NCBI GenBank assembly: GCA_050250755.1
Contig: JBFWOB010000012.1
Coordinates: 1 to 64,000 of the forward strand
Reading direction: 5' to 3'
From: Ga0077555 sp050250755
GTDB lineage: Bacteria; Pseudomonadota; Alphaproteobacteria; Rhizobiales; Hyphomicrobiaceae
Length of the DNA stretch: 64,000 nt
Of the stretch, positions 25,686 through 35,131 are shown one piece after another. How positions within the stretch are numbered: position 1 is the first letter of the stretch; each line of letters starts with the position of its first letter. A model generated the notes under the pieces. That model saw only the letters and a list, made by a program, of their open reading frames with translations. It was not told where the DNA came from and made no database searches. The translations under genes and the position numbers were made by a program.

Positions 25686-26465
25686 ATGTCAGCGCGCATC
25701 AATCTCAACGCGGACATAGCCGAGGGGTGGGGTGCCTACGATATCGGCGACGACGCCGCGTTGATGACTGTCGTCAAATCGGCGAGCGTGGCATGCGGCT
25801 TTCATGCTGGCGACCACAACACGATGCATCGGATTTGCATGTTGGCGAAGGAGCTGGGAGTCTCGATTGGGGCGCATCCGGGGTTTAACGACCTTTGGGG
25901 GTTCGGCCGGCGCCAGATTAAAATGGCAGCAAGCGAGCTCGAATATATGACCGCCTATCAGATTGGCGCCCTGCAGGCGATCGCCCGGTATGCTGGGCTC
26001 ACCGTGACGCACCTCAAGGCGCACGGAGCGCTCGCTAACATGGCGGCTGTCGACGAAGGTTATGCGACGGCGCTCGGCGCGGCAGCCAAGGCTGTCGATC
26101 CGGACATCATCTATGTCGCCCTCGCTGGATCGGAGATGGAAAAGGCTGCGAATCGCCTGAGCTTGCGTGTCGCGCGTGAGGGCTACGCCGATCGGCAGTA
26201 CGAGGAAGATGGGAATCTCGTCGCGCGGTCGATCCCGGGGTCTGTTCATCGGGAACCCGCGCAGGCTCTCGAGCAGGCCCTGCGCCTTGTTCAGAACGGA
26301 GAAGTGGTCGCTCGCTCCGGCAAGGTGATCAAGGTCGAGGTAGACACGATTTGTGTGCACGGCGACGAACCGAGCGCCGTGGCGGTGGCGAAGGCCGTGC
26401 GGGCAGGACTCGACAAGGCGGGCGTTCAAGTGATGACGCTGCCCGAGATGATGGCTGGACGGTGA
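25686..26465 (+). CDS. pxpA: 5-oxoprolinase subunit A (PxpA, LamB/YcsF family)
   Basis: A 259-residue YcsF-family protein: INLNADIAEGWGAYDIGDD at the start, the conserved CGFHAGDHNTM and GAHPGFNDLWGFGRR, VTHLKAHGALANMA, and a C-terminal VDTICVHGDEPSAV. It binds the glutamate-forming site of 5-oxoprolinase. ATG 25686 follows GGGAGTGAAG; the frame upstream is non-coding. It is followed after 45 bases by the F420 genes on the same strand, so pxpA is probably in that transcript, an unusual split from pxpBC. Confidence 0.9.
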   Translation: MSARINLNADIAEGWGAYDIGDDAALMTVVKSASVACGFHAGDHNTMHRICMLAKELGVSIGAHPGFNDLWGFGRRQIKMAASELEYMTAYQIGALQAIARYAGLTVTHLKAHGALANMAAVDEGYATALGAAAKAVDPDIIYVALAGSEMEKAANRLSLRVAREGYADRQYEEDGNLVARSIPGSVHREPAQALEQALRLVQNGEVVARSGKVIKVEVDTICVHGDEPSAVAVAKAVRAGLDKAGVQVMTLPEMMAGR

Positions 26466-26510
26466 TCTCGTCAAGCAAGGCAATCAACATAAAGGTCAGG
26501 ACCTAGACGC

Positions 26511-27185
26511 ATGTCCGACACGAAACCAACGCTCGCAATCATCGGTGGAACGGGAGACCTCGGAACGGGGCTTGCGCGGCGCTGGGCCAAGGCCGGCTAT
26601 CCCATCGTCATCGGATCGCGGACGGCCGATAAAGCCGAGGCGGCAGCAGCCGAACTCGCAGCGATCGCGACCGGCCCCAAGCCGCGGGGCATGGCCAATC
26701 GCGATGCGGCTGCCGCTGGCGAGATCGTTGTGATGACTGTGCCGTTCGCGACGGCGCCCGCTGTGCTGGATGACATCAAGGCGGCGGTTCAGGGAAAGCT
26801 GTTTGTCGACACGACGGTGCCCCTGGTGCCGCCGCGTGTCGCGCGCGTCCAGTTGCCGCCGGAGGGATGTGCAGCGGTTTTGTCGAAGACGCGCCTCGGT
26901 GAGGGCGTGAAGGTGGTTTCGGCGTTTCACAACGTGGCGGCGCATAAGCTTGCGCAGCTCGATCTGCCGCTGGACTGCGACGTGCTCGTGTTCGGTGACA
27001 AGCCGGAGGATCGAGAGCCGGTGATCAAGCTCGCTGAGGCGCTCAGAGTGCGCGGTCTACATGCGGGGCCGCTCGCGAACTCGGCAGCGGCCGAGGCACT
27101 GACGTCGGTGATTATTGGAATCAATCGGAATTACAAATCGGATGGCGCCTCGATCCGGATCACCGGGATCGAGCCCAAGTCGTAA
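26511..27185 (+). CDS. npdG: NADPH-dependent F420 reductase
   Basis: A 224-residue Rossmann-fold oxidoreductase: NADP-binding IIGGTGDLGTGLARRWAKAG at residues 9-28, SRTADKAEAAAAEL, TVPFATAPAVLDDI, and a C-terminal helical region with SAFHNVAAHKLAQL. This is the Fno/NpdG pattern, exchanging hydride between NADPH and F420. It heads the F420 block (npdG-cofE-cofD-cofCGH), supporting the assignment. Within the window it is the only clear F420-using enzyme. Confidence 0.88.
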   Translation: MSDTKPTLAIIGGTGDLGTGLARRWAKAGYPIVIGSRTADKAEAAAAELAAIATGPKPRGMANRDAAAAGEIVVMTVPFATAPAVLDDIKAAVQGKLFVDTTVPLVPPRVARVQLPPEGCAAVLSKTRLGEGVKVVSAFHNVAAHKLAQLDLPLDCDVLVFGDKPEDREPVIKLAEALRVRGLHAGPLANSAAAEALTSVIIGINRNYKSDGASIRITGIEPKS

Positions 27186-27191
27186 GCTATC

Positions 27192-27962
27192 ATGACAGAA
27201 CCGGCCCTCAGTATTTGGCCGCTGCGAAATATCCCTCGGGTCAAGCGTGGGGATGATCTTGCGGCGTTGCTCATTCAGGCGATCGGGGCCTCCGGCGTCG
27301 TGCCGCAGGCTGGCGATGTGGTCGTCGTTGCCCAGAAGATCGTGTCGAAGTCCGAAGGACGGCTCTTCGATCTCGCGACGGTCACACCGTCGGCGCGCGC
27401 GCTCGAACTGGCGGGTGTGACCGGCAAGGACGCACGACTCGTCGAGCTTGTGCTGGCAGAATCGACCGAGGTGCTGCGTGCGAAAAAGAACGTCATCGTT
27501 GTGGCGCACCGACTTGGTCTGGTGATGGCCAATGCGGGCATCGACCAGTCGAATGTCGAGGCGGAGGGCATGGCCGAGCCGGCGTTGCTGCTGCCGGAAG
27601 ATCCCGACATGAGCGCGGCCGCATTGAAGGCGAAGCTCGATGGGCATTTCGGTGTATCACTCGGCGTGGTGATCTCGGACAGCATCGGACGTGCTTGGCG
27701 GCTCGGCACGACGGGTACGGCTATTGGCGCGGCGGGCGTGCCATCGCTGATCGACCAGCGTGGCGATACCGACATGAATGGGCGTGTTCTGATGGTGACG
27801 GAGACGGCTTTCGCGGACAGCGTGGCGACTGCAGCGGTGCTGGTGATGGGCGAGGCGGCGGAAGGTACGCCTGCCGCACTTGTGCGGTTGCCGGCGCAAT
27901 CTGCGCCCGAGAAACCGGCACGGGCTCTCGTCCGACCGAAGAGCGAGGACATGTTCCGGTGA
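27192..27962 (+). CDS. cofE: Coenzyme F420-0:L-glutamate ligase (CofE)
   Basis: A 256-residue GTP-dependent ligase that adds gamma-linked glutamates to F420-0. It shows WPLRNIPRVKRGDDLAALL, VVVVAQKIVSKSEGR, NAGIDQSN, and DSIGRAWRLGTTGTAIGAAG near residues 160-180, all typical of the family. It lacks the C-terminal nitroreductase-like domain of mycobacterial FbiB, so it is the short CofE form. Its stop overlaps the cofD GTG start (GTGA at 27959-27962). Confidence 0.93.
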   Translation: MTEPALSIWPLRNIPRVKRGDDLAALLIQAIGASGVVPQAGDVVVVAQKIVSKSEGRLFDLATVTPSARALELAGVTGKDARLVELVLAESTEVLRAKKNVIVVAHRLGLVMANAGIDQSNVEAEGMAEPALLLPEDPDMSAAALKAKLDGHFGVSLGVVISDSIGRAWRLGTTGTAIGAAGVPSLIDQRGDTDMNGRVLMVTETAFADSVATAAVLVMGEAAEGTPAALVRLPAQSAPEKPARALVRPKSEDMFR

Positions 27963-28939
27963 GCATCGAACGGGCGTCAGGCGAGCATTGGGTGGCGCTT
28001 TGCGGTGGGATTGGCGGCGCGAAGCTGGCGCTCGGGTTGTCGCGCATTCTGCCGGCCGAGGCTTTGACGATCGTCGTCAACACGGGAGACGACTTCCAGC
28101 ATCTCGGACTGCACGTGTCTCCCGACATCGATACGGTGCTCTATACGCTCGCGGGGCTTTCGAATACCGAGCTGGGCTGGGGGCTCGCCGGCGAGAGCTG
28201 GCGGTTCATGGACCGGATCGAGCAGTTGGGCGGCCCCGCATGGTTCCGCCTCGGCGACACAGATCTCGCGACACACGCGGTGCGAACGGAGCTGCTTCAG
28301 GAAGGTTGGACCCTTTCGGAAGTGACGGCTCACCTCGCGGCGCGGCTGGATATCAGACCGGCGATTATCCCGATGTCGGACGAAACCGTTGCGACGGTGG
28401 TTGAGACGGACGAGGGGACATTGCCATTTCAAACGTACTTCGTCGGCCGCAAAACAGAACCCCGCGTCAAGGCCATCCGCTTCGAAGGTGCCGAGACGGC
28501 GCATCCGGCACCCGCGGCAGTCGAGGCGATGCAGCGCCCCGATCTGGCGGGGATCATCATTTGTCCGTCAAATCCGTGGCTCAGCATCGATCCGCTGCTT
28601 GCGATCCCGGGCTGGCGCGAGCTGATTGCAAATCGTCGAGCGCCGGCAGTTGCCGTGACGCCGCTGATCGGGGGGCAAGCGATCAAAGGGCCGACGGCCA
28701 AAATCATGGGCGAACTGGGGCTGCCATTGGACGTGACGGCCATCGTGGATCATTATTCGAGGTCGATCGATGGGTTCGTTCTCGACGCGGTTGACGGTGA
28801 TCGCGCTAGCGGACTCAATCTGCCGACACTTGTCACCAACACAATGATGCGCACGCTCGAAGACCGCACGACGCTTGCCGAGGATGTTCTCGGTTTCTGT
28901 CGCGGGCTTCGGCAGCGCGGGCCGGAGACTGCCCGATGA
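27959..28939 (+). CDS. cofD: 2-phospho-L-lactate (or phosphoenolpyruvate) transferase (CofD)
   Basis: A 326-residue enzyme that joins the activated phospho-C3 unit to FO, giving F420-0 or dehydro-F420-0. CGGIGGAKLALGLSR is at residues 13-27, NTGDDFQHLGLHVSPDIDT follows, plus LGDTDLATH and IICPSNPWLSI. The GTG start overlaps the cofE stop; the longer frame upstream belongs to cofE in another frame. Its own stop overlaps the next gene by four bases (ATGA). It needs the GTP-activated product of the CofC domain next door. Confidence 0.94.
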   Translation: MSIERASGEHWVALCGGIGGAKLALGLSRILPAEALTIVVNTGDDFQHLGLHVSPDIDTVLYTLAGLSNTELGWGLAGESWRFMDRIEQLGGPAWFRLGDTDLATHAVRTELLQEGWTLSEVTAHLAARLDIRPAIIPMSDETVATVVETDEGTLPFQTYFVGRKTEPRVKAIRFEGAETAHPAPAAVEAMQRPDLAGIIICPSNPWLSIDPLLAIPGWRELIANRRAPAVAVTPLIGGQAIKGPTAKIMGELGLPLDVTAIVDHYSRSIDGFVLDAVDGDRASGLNLPTLVTNTMMRTLEDRTTLAEDVLGFCRGLRQRGPETAR

Positions 28940-31900
28940 CGTTAGAGCCCCGACTGCCGCACCCAGGATTTGCCCGGACATTTGCGATCGTGCCCGTAAA
29001 GGCATTGGCGCATGCCAAGCAACGCCTAGGCTCCGTGCTTCCGCCCGGGACGCGTCGGCGACTGGTGCTTGCCATGCTGGACGATGTGCTGGGGACGCTG
29101 GCGCTGATTCCGGCCATCGAGCGTACGATTGTCGTTACGCGAGACCCGGAGGTTGCGGCTGCGGCGTCAGGGCGTGGGGCGGAGGTCGTGCAAGAGCGCG
29201 ATGGGGCGGATCTCAACGCCTCCATCGCGGCGGGCTTGACGATGGCGTCCGCCGCGGGTGCCGCGCGTGCGCTGATCCTTCCTGGCGATGTACCACTTGC
29301 TACGCCGACCGAAATTGAAGCGGTCCTGAGAGCGGCATCGGACGGAGGCGTCGTTATCGCTCCTGATGCGAAGGAGGAAGGTACCAACGCATTGCTTCTG
29401 CCGCTGCCGGCCCCGTTCGAGACGGTGTTCGGGCCGAGTAGTTTTGCGCAGCACAAGATGCGTGCCGAAGTAGTGGGCGCGCCGATCGCGGTCGTGGAAC
29501 GCGAAGGATTATCGCAAGACATCGATTTGCCCGTAGATCTCGCGCGGCTCGATCAGCCGCGGTACGCCGATCTTGGCGTGGGCGCGTTCTGGCGGTTCGA
29601 GCCGGAAGCGGCCTATGCGCTGGAGCGTACCGATCTCGAAGACATGCTGGCGCGTGCTGAAGCCATGACACTCGCGGGCTTCGGGCGGACAGTCACCTAT
29701 TCGCGCAAGGTGTTCATCCCGCTTACGCAGCTTTGCCGCGACGTCTGTCACTACTGCACATTTGCCCATACCCCCCGTCACGGAACGCCAGCCTACCTGT
29801 CACCGGACGAGGTTCTCGCCATAGCCCGGGCGGGCGTCGAGGCGGGCTGCAAGGAGGCGCTGTTTACGCTTGGTGACAAGCCCGAGATCCGCTATCGCGC
29901 GGCACGGGAGGCGCTGAAAGAGCTCGGTTACGAGAGCACGCTCGATTATTTGGAGGCGATGGCGCGGCTCGTTCTCAAGAAGACGGGGCTGCTGCCGCAC
30001 ATCAACGCCGGCATCATGGACGAGGACTGGGCGCGCCGCATGAAGGCGGTGTCGGCCTCGCAAGGCATCATGCTGGAGACGGCGTCGGATCGGCTCTCGG
30101 AGCGGGGTGGGCCGCATTTCGGATCACCCGACAAGACGCCCGCGGTTCGGCTGGAGGCCATCGCCGCCGCCGGGCGGGCAAGTGTGCCGTTCACGACGGG
30201 GCTATTGATCGGTATCGGTGAGACACGCCGCGAACAGATCGACGCGCTCCTCGCCATTCGCAATCTTCAGGATCAGTACGGACACATCCAGGAAGTCATC
30301 ATTCAGAACTTCCGCGCCAAGCCGGGGACTCGGATGGCGAACGCCCCTGATCCATCACTCGACGAGCATTTGTGGAGCATTGCAGCGGCGCGTCTGGTGC
30401 TCGGGCCGGGTATGAGCATCCAGGCGCCGCCCAATCTGCACGACATGGGCGATCTGGGCGCGTTGATGCGCGCGGGCGTCAACGATTGGGGCGGTGTGTC
30501 GCCGGTGACGCCGGATCACGTCAATCCGGAGGCGCCCTGGCCGCATCTCGCACGGCTCGATGAGGCAACGGCCTCAGCCGGGCGTGCGCTTGCCGAACGG
30601 ACGGCGATCGCACCGCGTCATGCACGCGAGCCCGCGAAATGGCTGGCGAAGGAGCTGATCGCGCCGGTGCTCGGCAAAGTCGATACGTTCGGGCTCGCGC
30701 GAGAGGATGATTGGGCGCCGGGCAGTGCGAACCGTCTGCCGCCGCAGCGCGAAGTCACGACCGTGCAACGGCGCGCCGCGCCGGTCAGTTCGCCCATCGC
30801 ACGAACGCTCGATCGGGCTGTTGCGGGCAAGAGGCTCGGCGAAACGGAGATTGCTGCCTTGTTCGCGGCGCGGGGTGACGATTTCTCGGCGATCTGCAAG
30901 GCAGCCGACGACTTGCGTCGTGCGCGTTGTGGAGACGAGGTGACGTACGTCGTCAATCGCAACATCAATTACACGAACATCTGCACGTACGGCTGCAAGT
31001 TCTGCGCGTTTTCGAAGGGACGGCTCTCGGCGAACATGCGCGACAAGCCGTATGATCTGGAGCTCGAGGAAGTCGCAGAGCGTACGCGGCAGGCGTGGGA
31101 GCGCGGCGCGACGGAAGTCTGCTTGCAAGGCGGTATTGCGCCGAAATACACAGGCAACACTTACCTCAACATCGTCGAGGCGGTGAAAATGGGCGCGCGC
31201 GACGTGCACGTTCATGCGTTCTCGCCTCTCGAAGTCTGGCATGGCGCGGAGACGCTCAAGCTCGATCTCAAGGATTATCTCGCTCGTCTCAAGGCGCAGG
31301 GGCTTTCGAGTTTGCCGGGAACGGCCGCCGAAATTCTCGACGATGAGGTCCGCAAAGTCCTATGCGCCGATAAGATCCGCACCGATCAGTGGATAGCGGT
31401 GATGGAAGCCGCGCATGCCGTCGGGCTGAAGAGCACGGCCACGATTATGTTCGGACACATCGATCGCGCGGAGCACTGGGCGCGGCATCTGATCCGCATT
31501 CGCGATCTGCAAGAGCGAACCGGAGGGTTCACCGAGTTTGTCCCGCTCGCGTTCGTTCACATGGAAAGTCCGATCTTCCTGCGTGGCCAAGCCCGTCGTG
31601 GGCCGACGTTCCGTGAGGCCGTGCTGATGCACGCGGTCGGACGGCTGGTGGTCGATCCGGTCATCCCGAATGTGCAGGCCTCGTGGGTGAAACTTGGACC
31701 GGAAGGCGCGGCGGTCTGTTTGGCTGCCGGGGCAAACGATGTCGGCGGGACGCTGATGAACGAGTCGATCACGCGGGCGGCTGGTGCGGCCCACGGCCAA
31801 GAGATGGTCGCGACGGCGATCGAGGCGATGATCCGCGAGATCGGCCGCACGCCCCGTCAGCGGACGACGTTCTATGGCAATCCTCCGCCAGAACAGTACG

Positions 31901-31953
31901 ACATTGCGATGGCAGACCGCGGTTCGCCAGAGACGATGGTGGCAGCGGAGTAG
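28936..31953 (+). CDS. CofC-CofG-CofH triple-domain fusion for F420 biosynthesis
   Basis: A single open frame of 1005 residues. Residues 1-208 are a CofC/FbiD guanylyltransferase (FAIVPVKALAHAKQRLGSVL, LILPGDVPLATPTEIEAVL, then FGPSSFAQH) that activates the C3 unit with GTP. Residues about 245-590 are CofG, a radical-SAM domain with Cys267, Cys271 and Cys274 (CRDVCHYC). Residues about 640-985 are CofH, a second radical-SAM domain with Cys683, Cys687 and Cys690 (CTYGCKFC). CofG and CofH make the deazaflavin FO from tyrosine and a pyrimidine; fusion of these two is known (FbiC), fusion to CofC is not one I can cite. No frameshift or internal stop is seen. Confidence 0.92.
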   Translation: MTLEPRLPHPGFARTFAIVPVKALAHAKQRLGSVLPPGTRRRLVLAMLDDVLGTLALIPAIERTIVVTRDPEVAAAASGRGAEVVQERDGADLNASIAAGLTMASAAGAARALILPGDVPLATPTEIEAVLRAASDGGVVIAPDAKEEGTNALLLPLPAPFETVFGPSSFAQHKMRAEVVGAPIAVVEREGLSQDIDLPVDLARLDQPRYADLGVGAFWRFEPEAAYALERTDLEDMLARAEAMTLAGFGRTVTYSRKVFIPLTQLCRDVCHYCTFAHTPRHGTPAYLSPDEVLAIARAGVEAGCKEALFTLGDKPEIRYRAAREALKELGYESTLDYLEAMARLVLKKTGLLPHINAGIMDEDWARRMKAVSASQGIMLETASDRLSERGGPHFGSPDKTPAVRLEAIAAAGRASVPFTTGLLIGIGETRREQIDALLAIRNLQDQYGHIQEVIIQNFRAKPGTRMANAPDPSLDEHLWSIAAARLVLGPGMSIQAPPNLHDMGDLGALMRAGVNDWGGVSPVTPDHVNPEAPWPHLARLDEATASAGRALAERTAIAPRHAREPAKWLAKELIAPVLGKVDTFGLAREDDWAPGSANRLPPQREVTTVQRRAAPVSSPIARTLDRAVAGKRLGETEIAALFAARGDDFSAICKAADDLRRARCGDEVTYVVNRNINYTNICTYGCKFCAFSKGRLSANMRDKPYDLELEEVAERTRQAWERGATEVCLQGGIAPKYTGNTYLNIVEAVKMGARDVHVHAFSPLEVWHGAETLKLDLKDYLARLKAQGLSSLPGTAAEILDDEVRKVLCADKIRTDQWIAVMEAAHAVGLKSTATIMFGHIDRAEHWARHLIRIRDLQERTGGFTEFVPLAFVHMESPIFLRGQARRGPTFREAVLMHAVGRLVVDPVIPNVQASWVKLGPEGAAVCLAAGANDVGGTLMNESITRAAGAAHGQEMVATAIEAMIREIGRTPRQRTTFYGNPPPEQYDIAMADRGSPETMVAAE

Positions 31954-32006
31954 AGGTCCAACGGCGGGGCGCAGCTCCGATGATCGAGAAGCATAGGAGT
32001 AAGGCA

Positions 32007-32387
32007 ATGGCCCCCTCCGTCGAGGCGCGAGATGCCCTTTTCAAGACGTTCGGCCGGGCGTGGTTCAAGCGCGATGCGGATTTGCTCTACGAAGCGGTAA
32101 CGCCAGATTTCGTATGGCGATCACTGGATGGTGATGGAACCGTGCGGCTGATCGCTGGCAAGGACGCCGTTGCGGAGGCGCTGTCGGCGTCGGGCGGCGG
32201 GGCCGTTCAACGGCGTTTCGAGGACGTCGTCTATCATCACGCGCCCGATGCCACGTTCATGACGTTTCGACTGATCGAGACCGACAAGGCGACCGGCATC
32301 GCTCGCGAAGAGGCCGGGCTGGAGCGATATACATTCAAGGATGGGCGTATCGCGTTGAAGGACGTCTATCGCAAGCCAAGCGTCTAG
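32007..32387 (+). CDS. NTF2/SnoaL-like small protein
   Basis: A 126-residue cone-shaped NTF2-like domain: ALFKTFGRAWFKRDADLLYE, VTPDFVWRSLDGDG, RRFEDVVYHH, and YTFKDGRIALKDVYRKPSV. Such domains bind small ligands or act as isomerases, dehydratases or cyclases; no active residues can be assigned. ATG 32007 has AGGAG upstream; an ATG at 31980 is an alternative. It starts 54 bases after the cof fusion and may be the last gene of that transcript, but an F420 role is only inference from location. Confidence 0.7.
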   Translation: MAPSVEARDALFKTFGRAWFKRDADLLYEAVTPDFVWRSLDGDGTVRLIAGKDAVAEALSASGGGAVQRRFEDVVYHHAPDATFMTFRLIETDKATGIAREEAGLERYTFKDGRIALKDVYRKPSV

Positions 32388-32553
32388 GTGTCTCGCTGCA
32401 CGGTTCGCTCCACCTTCGCGTGAGACGGGTATTGAGTGCGGAAATCGCCGCTTCATTCATTTGTGGATCGAGCTGACTCGGTCCGGCCGCTCGCTTCGAA
32501 GCCCCCTTTTTGTCACCATGGTGTGTAATCAGGGCATCGTGGGAGGTGCCGAT

Positions 32554-34029
32554 ATGCGCCTGAGAATCGGGGCTGCCATCGTTGCCCTGGCGGTCATCGC
32601 GATTGTAGTGATGGGATACTCCACTAGCTGGCAACGGCTGGTGGCATTGACGGTGTCCGACCGTGGACGGCCGGTAGGTGATAGGCTCGAAGATCTCGCG
32701 CATAACGTGCGCGTTGGGACGCCTGCTGCGGGGCAGATTGAAATTGCCGCTATCTTTTCGCAAAGCGGGCATTGGCGGCTTATAAACCCAGTGGGCGAAC
32801 TGTTCACCGCGTCCGGACCGCAGGAGTTGGCGGGGGCACTTGCGATACTGTCTTCCAATGACGAAAAGCCCGATCAGCAGCTCCTCGTGCTTCTCGATAG
32901 CCACACTGTTTTCGAGCATGCTCAAGCCCTGCGCGAATTGCCGTCGGATGTCGCGATTGCCGTTCTGATCGAAGGGCGGCGCTTCGATGTGGTGCGGCCG
33001 GATGACGAAAGCGCGGACGCTCGAGTTCTCGCTGGGCCTGGCGTGTATATCGACGCGCGCGATCGTGCTGTTTTCCAAGAGGTGCTGCATCAACTCGAGC
33101 GTCCGCTTCGTCGTGCCAAAGTCCGCATGGTTGCCTTAGAGCCGGGCGGCGCCACAGGGCTGACGCGCGCACCGATCGTTGAACGAGGTGCGCGTCACGG
33201 CCGGCCAGATGTCGTCGATCCGGACCACCTGGGTCAGGCGTTGGGCAATATTGGTGGCCAGATCGCGATCGTTTCGGGCCGGCTCGAAGGAAGCAAACTG
33301 ATCTACAAGCCCGGCTCAGGGGCGACCGGCGAAATCGCGATGGAAGCACTGAAGACATCCGTCAGATCAAGCGACACCAGCCTCGTACTGCTTGATGCCT
33401 CGTCAGCGCGGCAACCGGGTACGCGCAATTGGCTTTGGCAACGGATCGCACTTTCGAGCATGGAGAAGGCGCTGGGCGGTGCGACGCTGGGCGAATTTCT
33501 GCGCGCCCTCGCGGGTGAGCCAAAGACGCTGATCGTGCGCGCCGCGGTTCCTTCAGAAGGTCGTATCGACCTCATGCTCGAGCCTCTGGTGGAAAGTCCA
33601 CCCGCGCCCGTCGCAAAGCTAACGCAGGTGGTCTCGGGCACGTGGTCCAATATCGTGTCCGAGACTGCGGGGGCGGTGTCGGTCCGGGCGCTGCGGGCTT
33701 CGATGCTGACGGTGGCGCGGCAAAATGAGATCGACCGGCGGATCGTGGCTGGTATTCCGTATGCGGTGCAAATGGGTTATCTTGTTGCCATGAGCGCAGG
33801 ATTGCTGGCATTCCCGATTGGTAGCATGTGGTGGCGGCGGATCTGGCCTCCTGAGGTCGAAGCGGACTACCATAGCCGGATCGGCTTCTTGCTCGCACGC
33901 CTGACGAGAGCGCTGGCGCTCGTGCTGATTTTCCTGCCAGTCGTTGGTCTTCCAGCGCTATCCGTGCGTTTGACTCGAATGGCAAAATGCGCTGCTGCAT
34001 CGGCCTCGGTCGTGACCAGTCCAGAATGA
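32554..34029 (+). CDS. Protein of unknown function with N- and C-terminal membrane segments
   Basis: A 491-residue protein. Residues 3-22 are a membrane anchor (LRIGAAIVALAVIAIVVMGY). The middle (about 50-390) is soluble and alternates strands and helices, e.g. QQLLVLLDSHTVFEHAQALR and EVLHQLERPLRRAKVRMVAL, with no catalytic motif I know. Two further helices lie near the C terminus (GYLVAMSAGLLAFPIGSMWW, RALALVLIFLPVVGL). The start at 32554 follows GGGAGGTG. Its 3' end is close to galU (34114), so it may share its transcript; a cell-envelope role is possible but not shown. Confidence 0.6.
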   Translation: MRLRIGAAIVALAVIAIVVMGYSTSWQRLVALTVSDRGRPVGDRLEDLAHNVRVGTPAAGQIEIAAIFSQSGHWRLINPVGELFTASGPQELAGALAILSSNDEKPDQQLLVLLDSHTVFEHAQALRELPSDVAIAVLIEGRRFDVVRPDDESADARVLAGPGVYIDARDRAVFQEVLHQLERPLRRAKVRMVALEPGGATGLTRAPIVERGARHGRPDVVDPDHLGQALGNIGGQIAIVSGRLEGSKLIYKPGSGATGEIAMEALKTSVRSSDTSLVLLDASSARQPGTRNWLWQRIALSSMEKALGGATLGEFLRALAGEPKTLIVRAAVPSEGRIDLMLEPLVESPPAPVAKLTQVVSGTWSNIVSETAGAVSVRALRASMLTVARQNEIDRRIVAGIPYAVQMGYLVAMSAGLLAFPIGSMWWRRIWPPEVEADYHSRIGFLLARLTRALALVLIFLPVVGLPALSVRLTRMAKCAAASASVVTSPE

Positions 34030-34113
34030 GCGCCATATCCCACCAAAAGTATGGTTTTTCGTACATCCAATGCAGCGCTGCCTCGAGTAGCGAAGACAAG
34101 CCGGAGTTTTGAA

Positions 34114-34998
34114 ATGAACGCCAAGCCCCGCCCCATCCGTAAAGCCGTGCTTCCCGTTGCGGGATTGGGGACGCGATTTCTGCCGGCGACGAAGGCTGTT
34201 CCCAAAGAGATGCTAACGGTGGTTGATCGGCCAGTGATCCAGCACGTCGTGGACGAGGCGAGGGCCGCGGGGATCGAGCACTTCGTGTTCGTAACCGGCC
34301 GGAACAAGGCGGTGATCGAGGATCATTTCGATATGGCGTTCGAGCTGGAACGGACGCTTGCCGAACGCGGCAAGGAGAAAGAGCTGCAGGAGCTGGTGGC
34401 GGATCTACCGGCAGCCGGCCAAGCGAGCTTTACGCGCCAGCAAGCTCCGCTCGGGCTTGGTCATGCTGTGTGGTGTGCGCGCGAGATCGTAGGCGATGAG
34501 CCGTTCGCGCTGCTGCTGCCGGACATGCTGCACCACGGCGCCAAGTCGTGCCTCGCCGAGATGATCGAGGCGTATCGGCAGCAGGGCGGCAACTACGTGG
34601 CGGTGGCGCCGGTGCCTGAAGACCAAACCCACCTCTATGGGATCGTCGGGGTCGAGAAGCCCGATGCCAAGGTGAGCCGGATCACGTCGATGGTCGAGAA
34701 GCCGCCCAAGGGCACGGCGCCGTCTAATCTACACATCACTGGACGTTATATTCTGCAGCCGGAGATTTTTGGGCTGCTGGCGGAGCAGGAGCGGGGCACG
34801 GGCGGCGAGATTCAGTTGACCGACTCGATGATCAAGATGTCGAAGCAGGCCGAACATACGTTTCACGCAGTTCGCTTCGATGGCACGATCTACGACTGTG
34901 GCTCGAAAATCGGGTTCTTGACGGCGAATGTCGCTTATGCGCTGGTGCGCGAGGATCTGGGGCCGGCACTCAAGGCGGAAATCAAGAAACTGCTATAG
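34114..34998 (+). CDS. galU: UTP-glucose-1-phosphate uridylyltransferase
   Basis: A 294-residue nucleotidyltransferase making UDP-glucose for surface polysaccharides. The signature PVAGLGTRFLPATKAVPKEM is at residues 14-33, with QAPLGLGHAVWCAREIVGDE, LLPDMLHHGAK, and the sugar-binding VEKPPKGTAPSNLHITGRY. ATG 34114 follows CCGGAG; earlier in-frame codons are non-conserved. It follows the unknown membrane protein at 32554 by 84 bases. Confidence 0.95.
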   Translation: MNAKPRPIRKAVLPVAGLGTRFLPATKAVPKEMLTVVDRPVIQHVVDEARAAGIEHFVFVTGRNKAVIEDHFDMAFELERTLAERGKEKELQELVADLPAAGQASFTRQQAPLGLGHAVWCAREIVGDEPFALLLPDMLHHGAKSCLAEMIEAYRQQGGNYVAVAPVPEDQTHLYGIVGVEKPDAKVSRITSMVEKPPKGTAPSNLHITGRYILQPEIFGLLAEQERGTGGEIQLTDSMIKMSKQAEHTFHAVRFDGTIYDCGSKIGFLTANVAYALVREDLGPALKAEIKKLL

Positions 34999-35131
34999 CG
35001 AAGCGCCTTTTGCGTTCGGCATGGGCATTCATCGCCCTTCTCGGGGAGCTGTGCCGCTCGGTACCGGTCGTTGCATTGCAATTGCTTAGAGGTCTTGCGA
35101 AGCTTCCGCCAAACAGGCTCGGAGGCACCAC

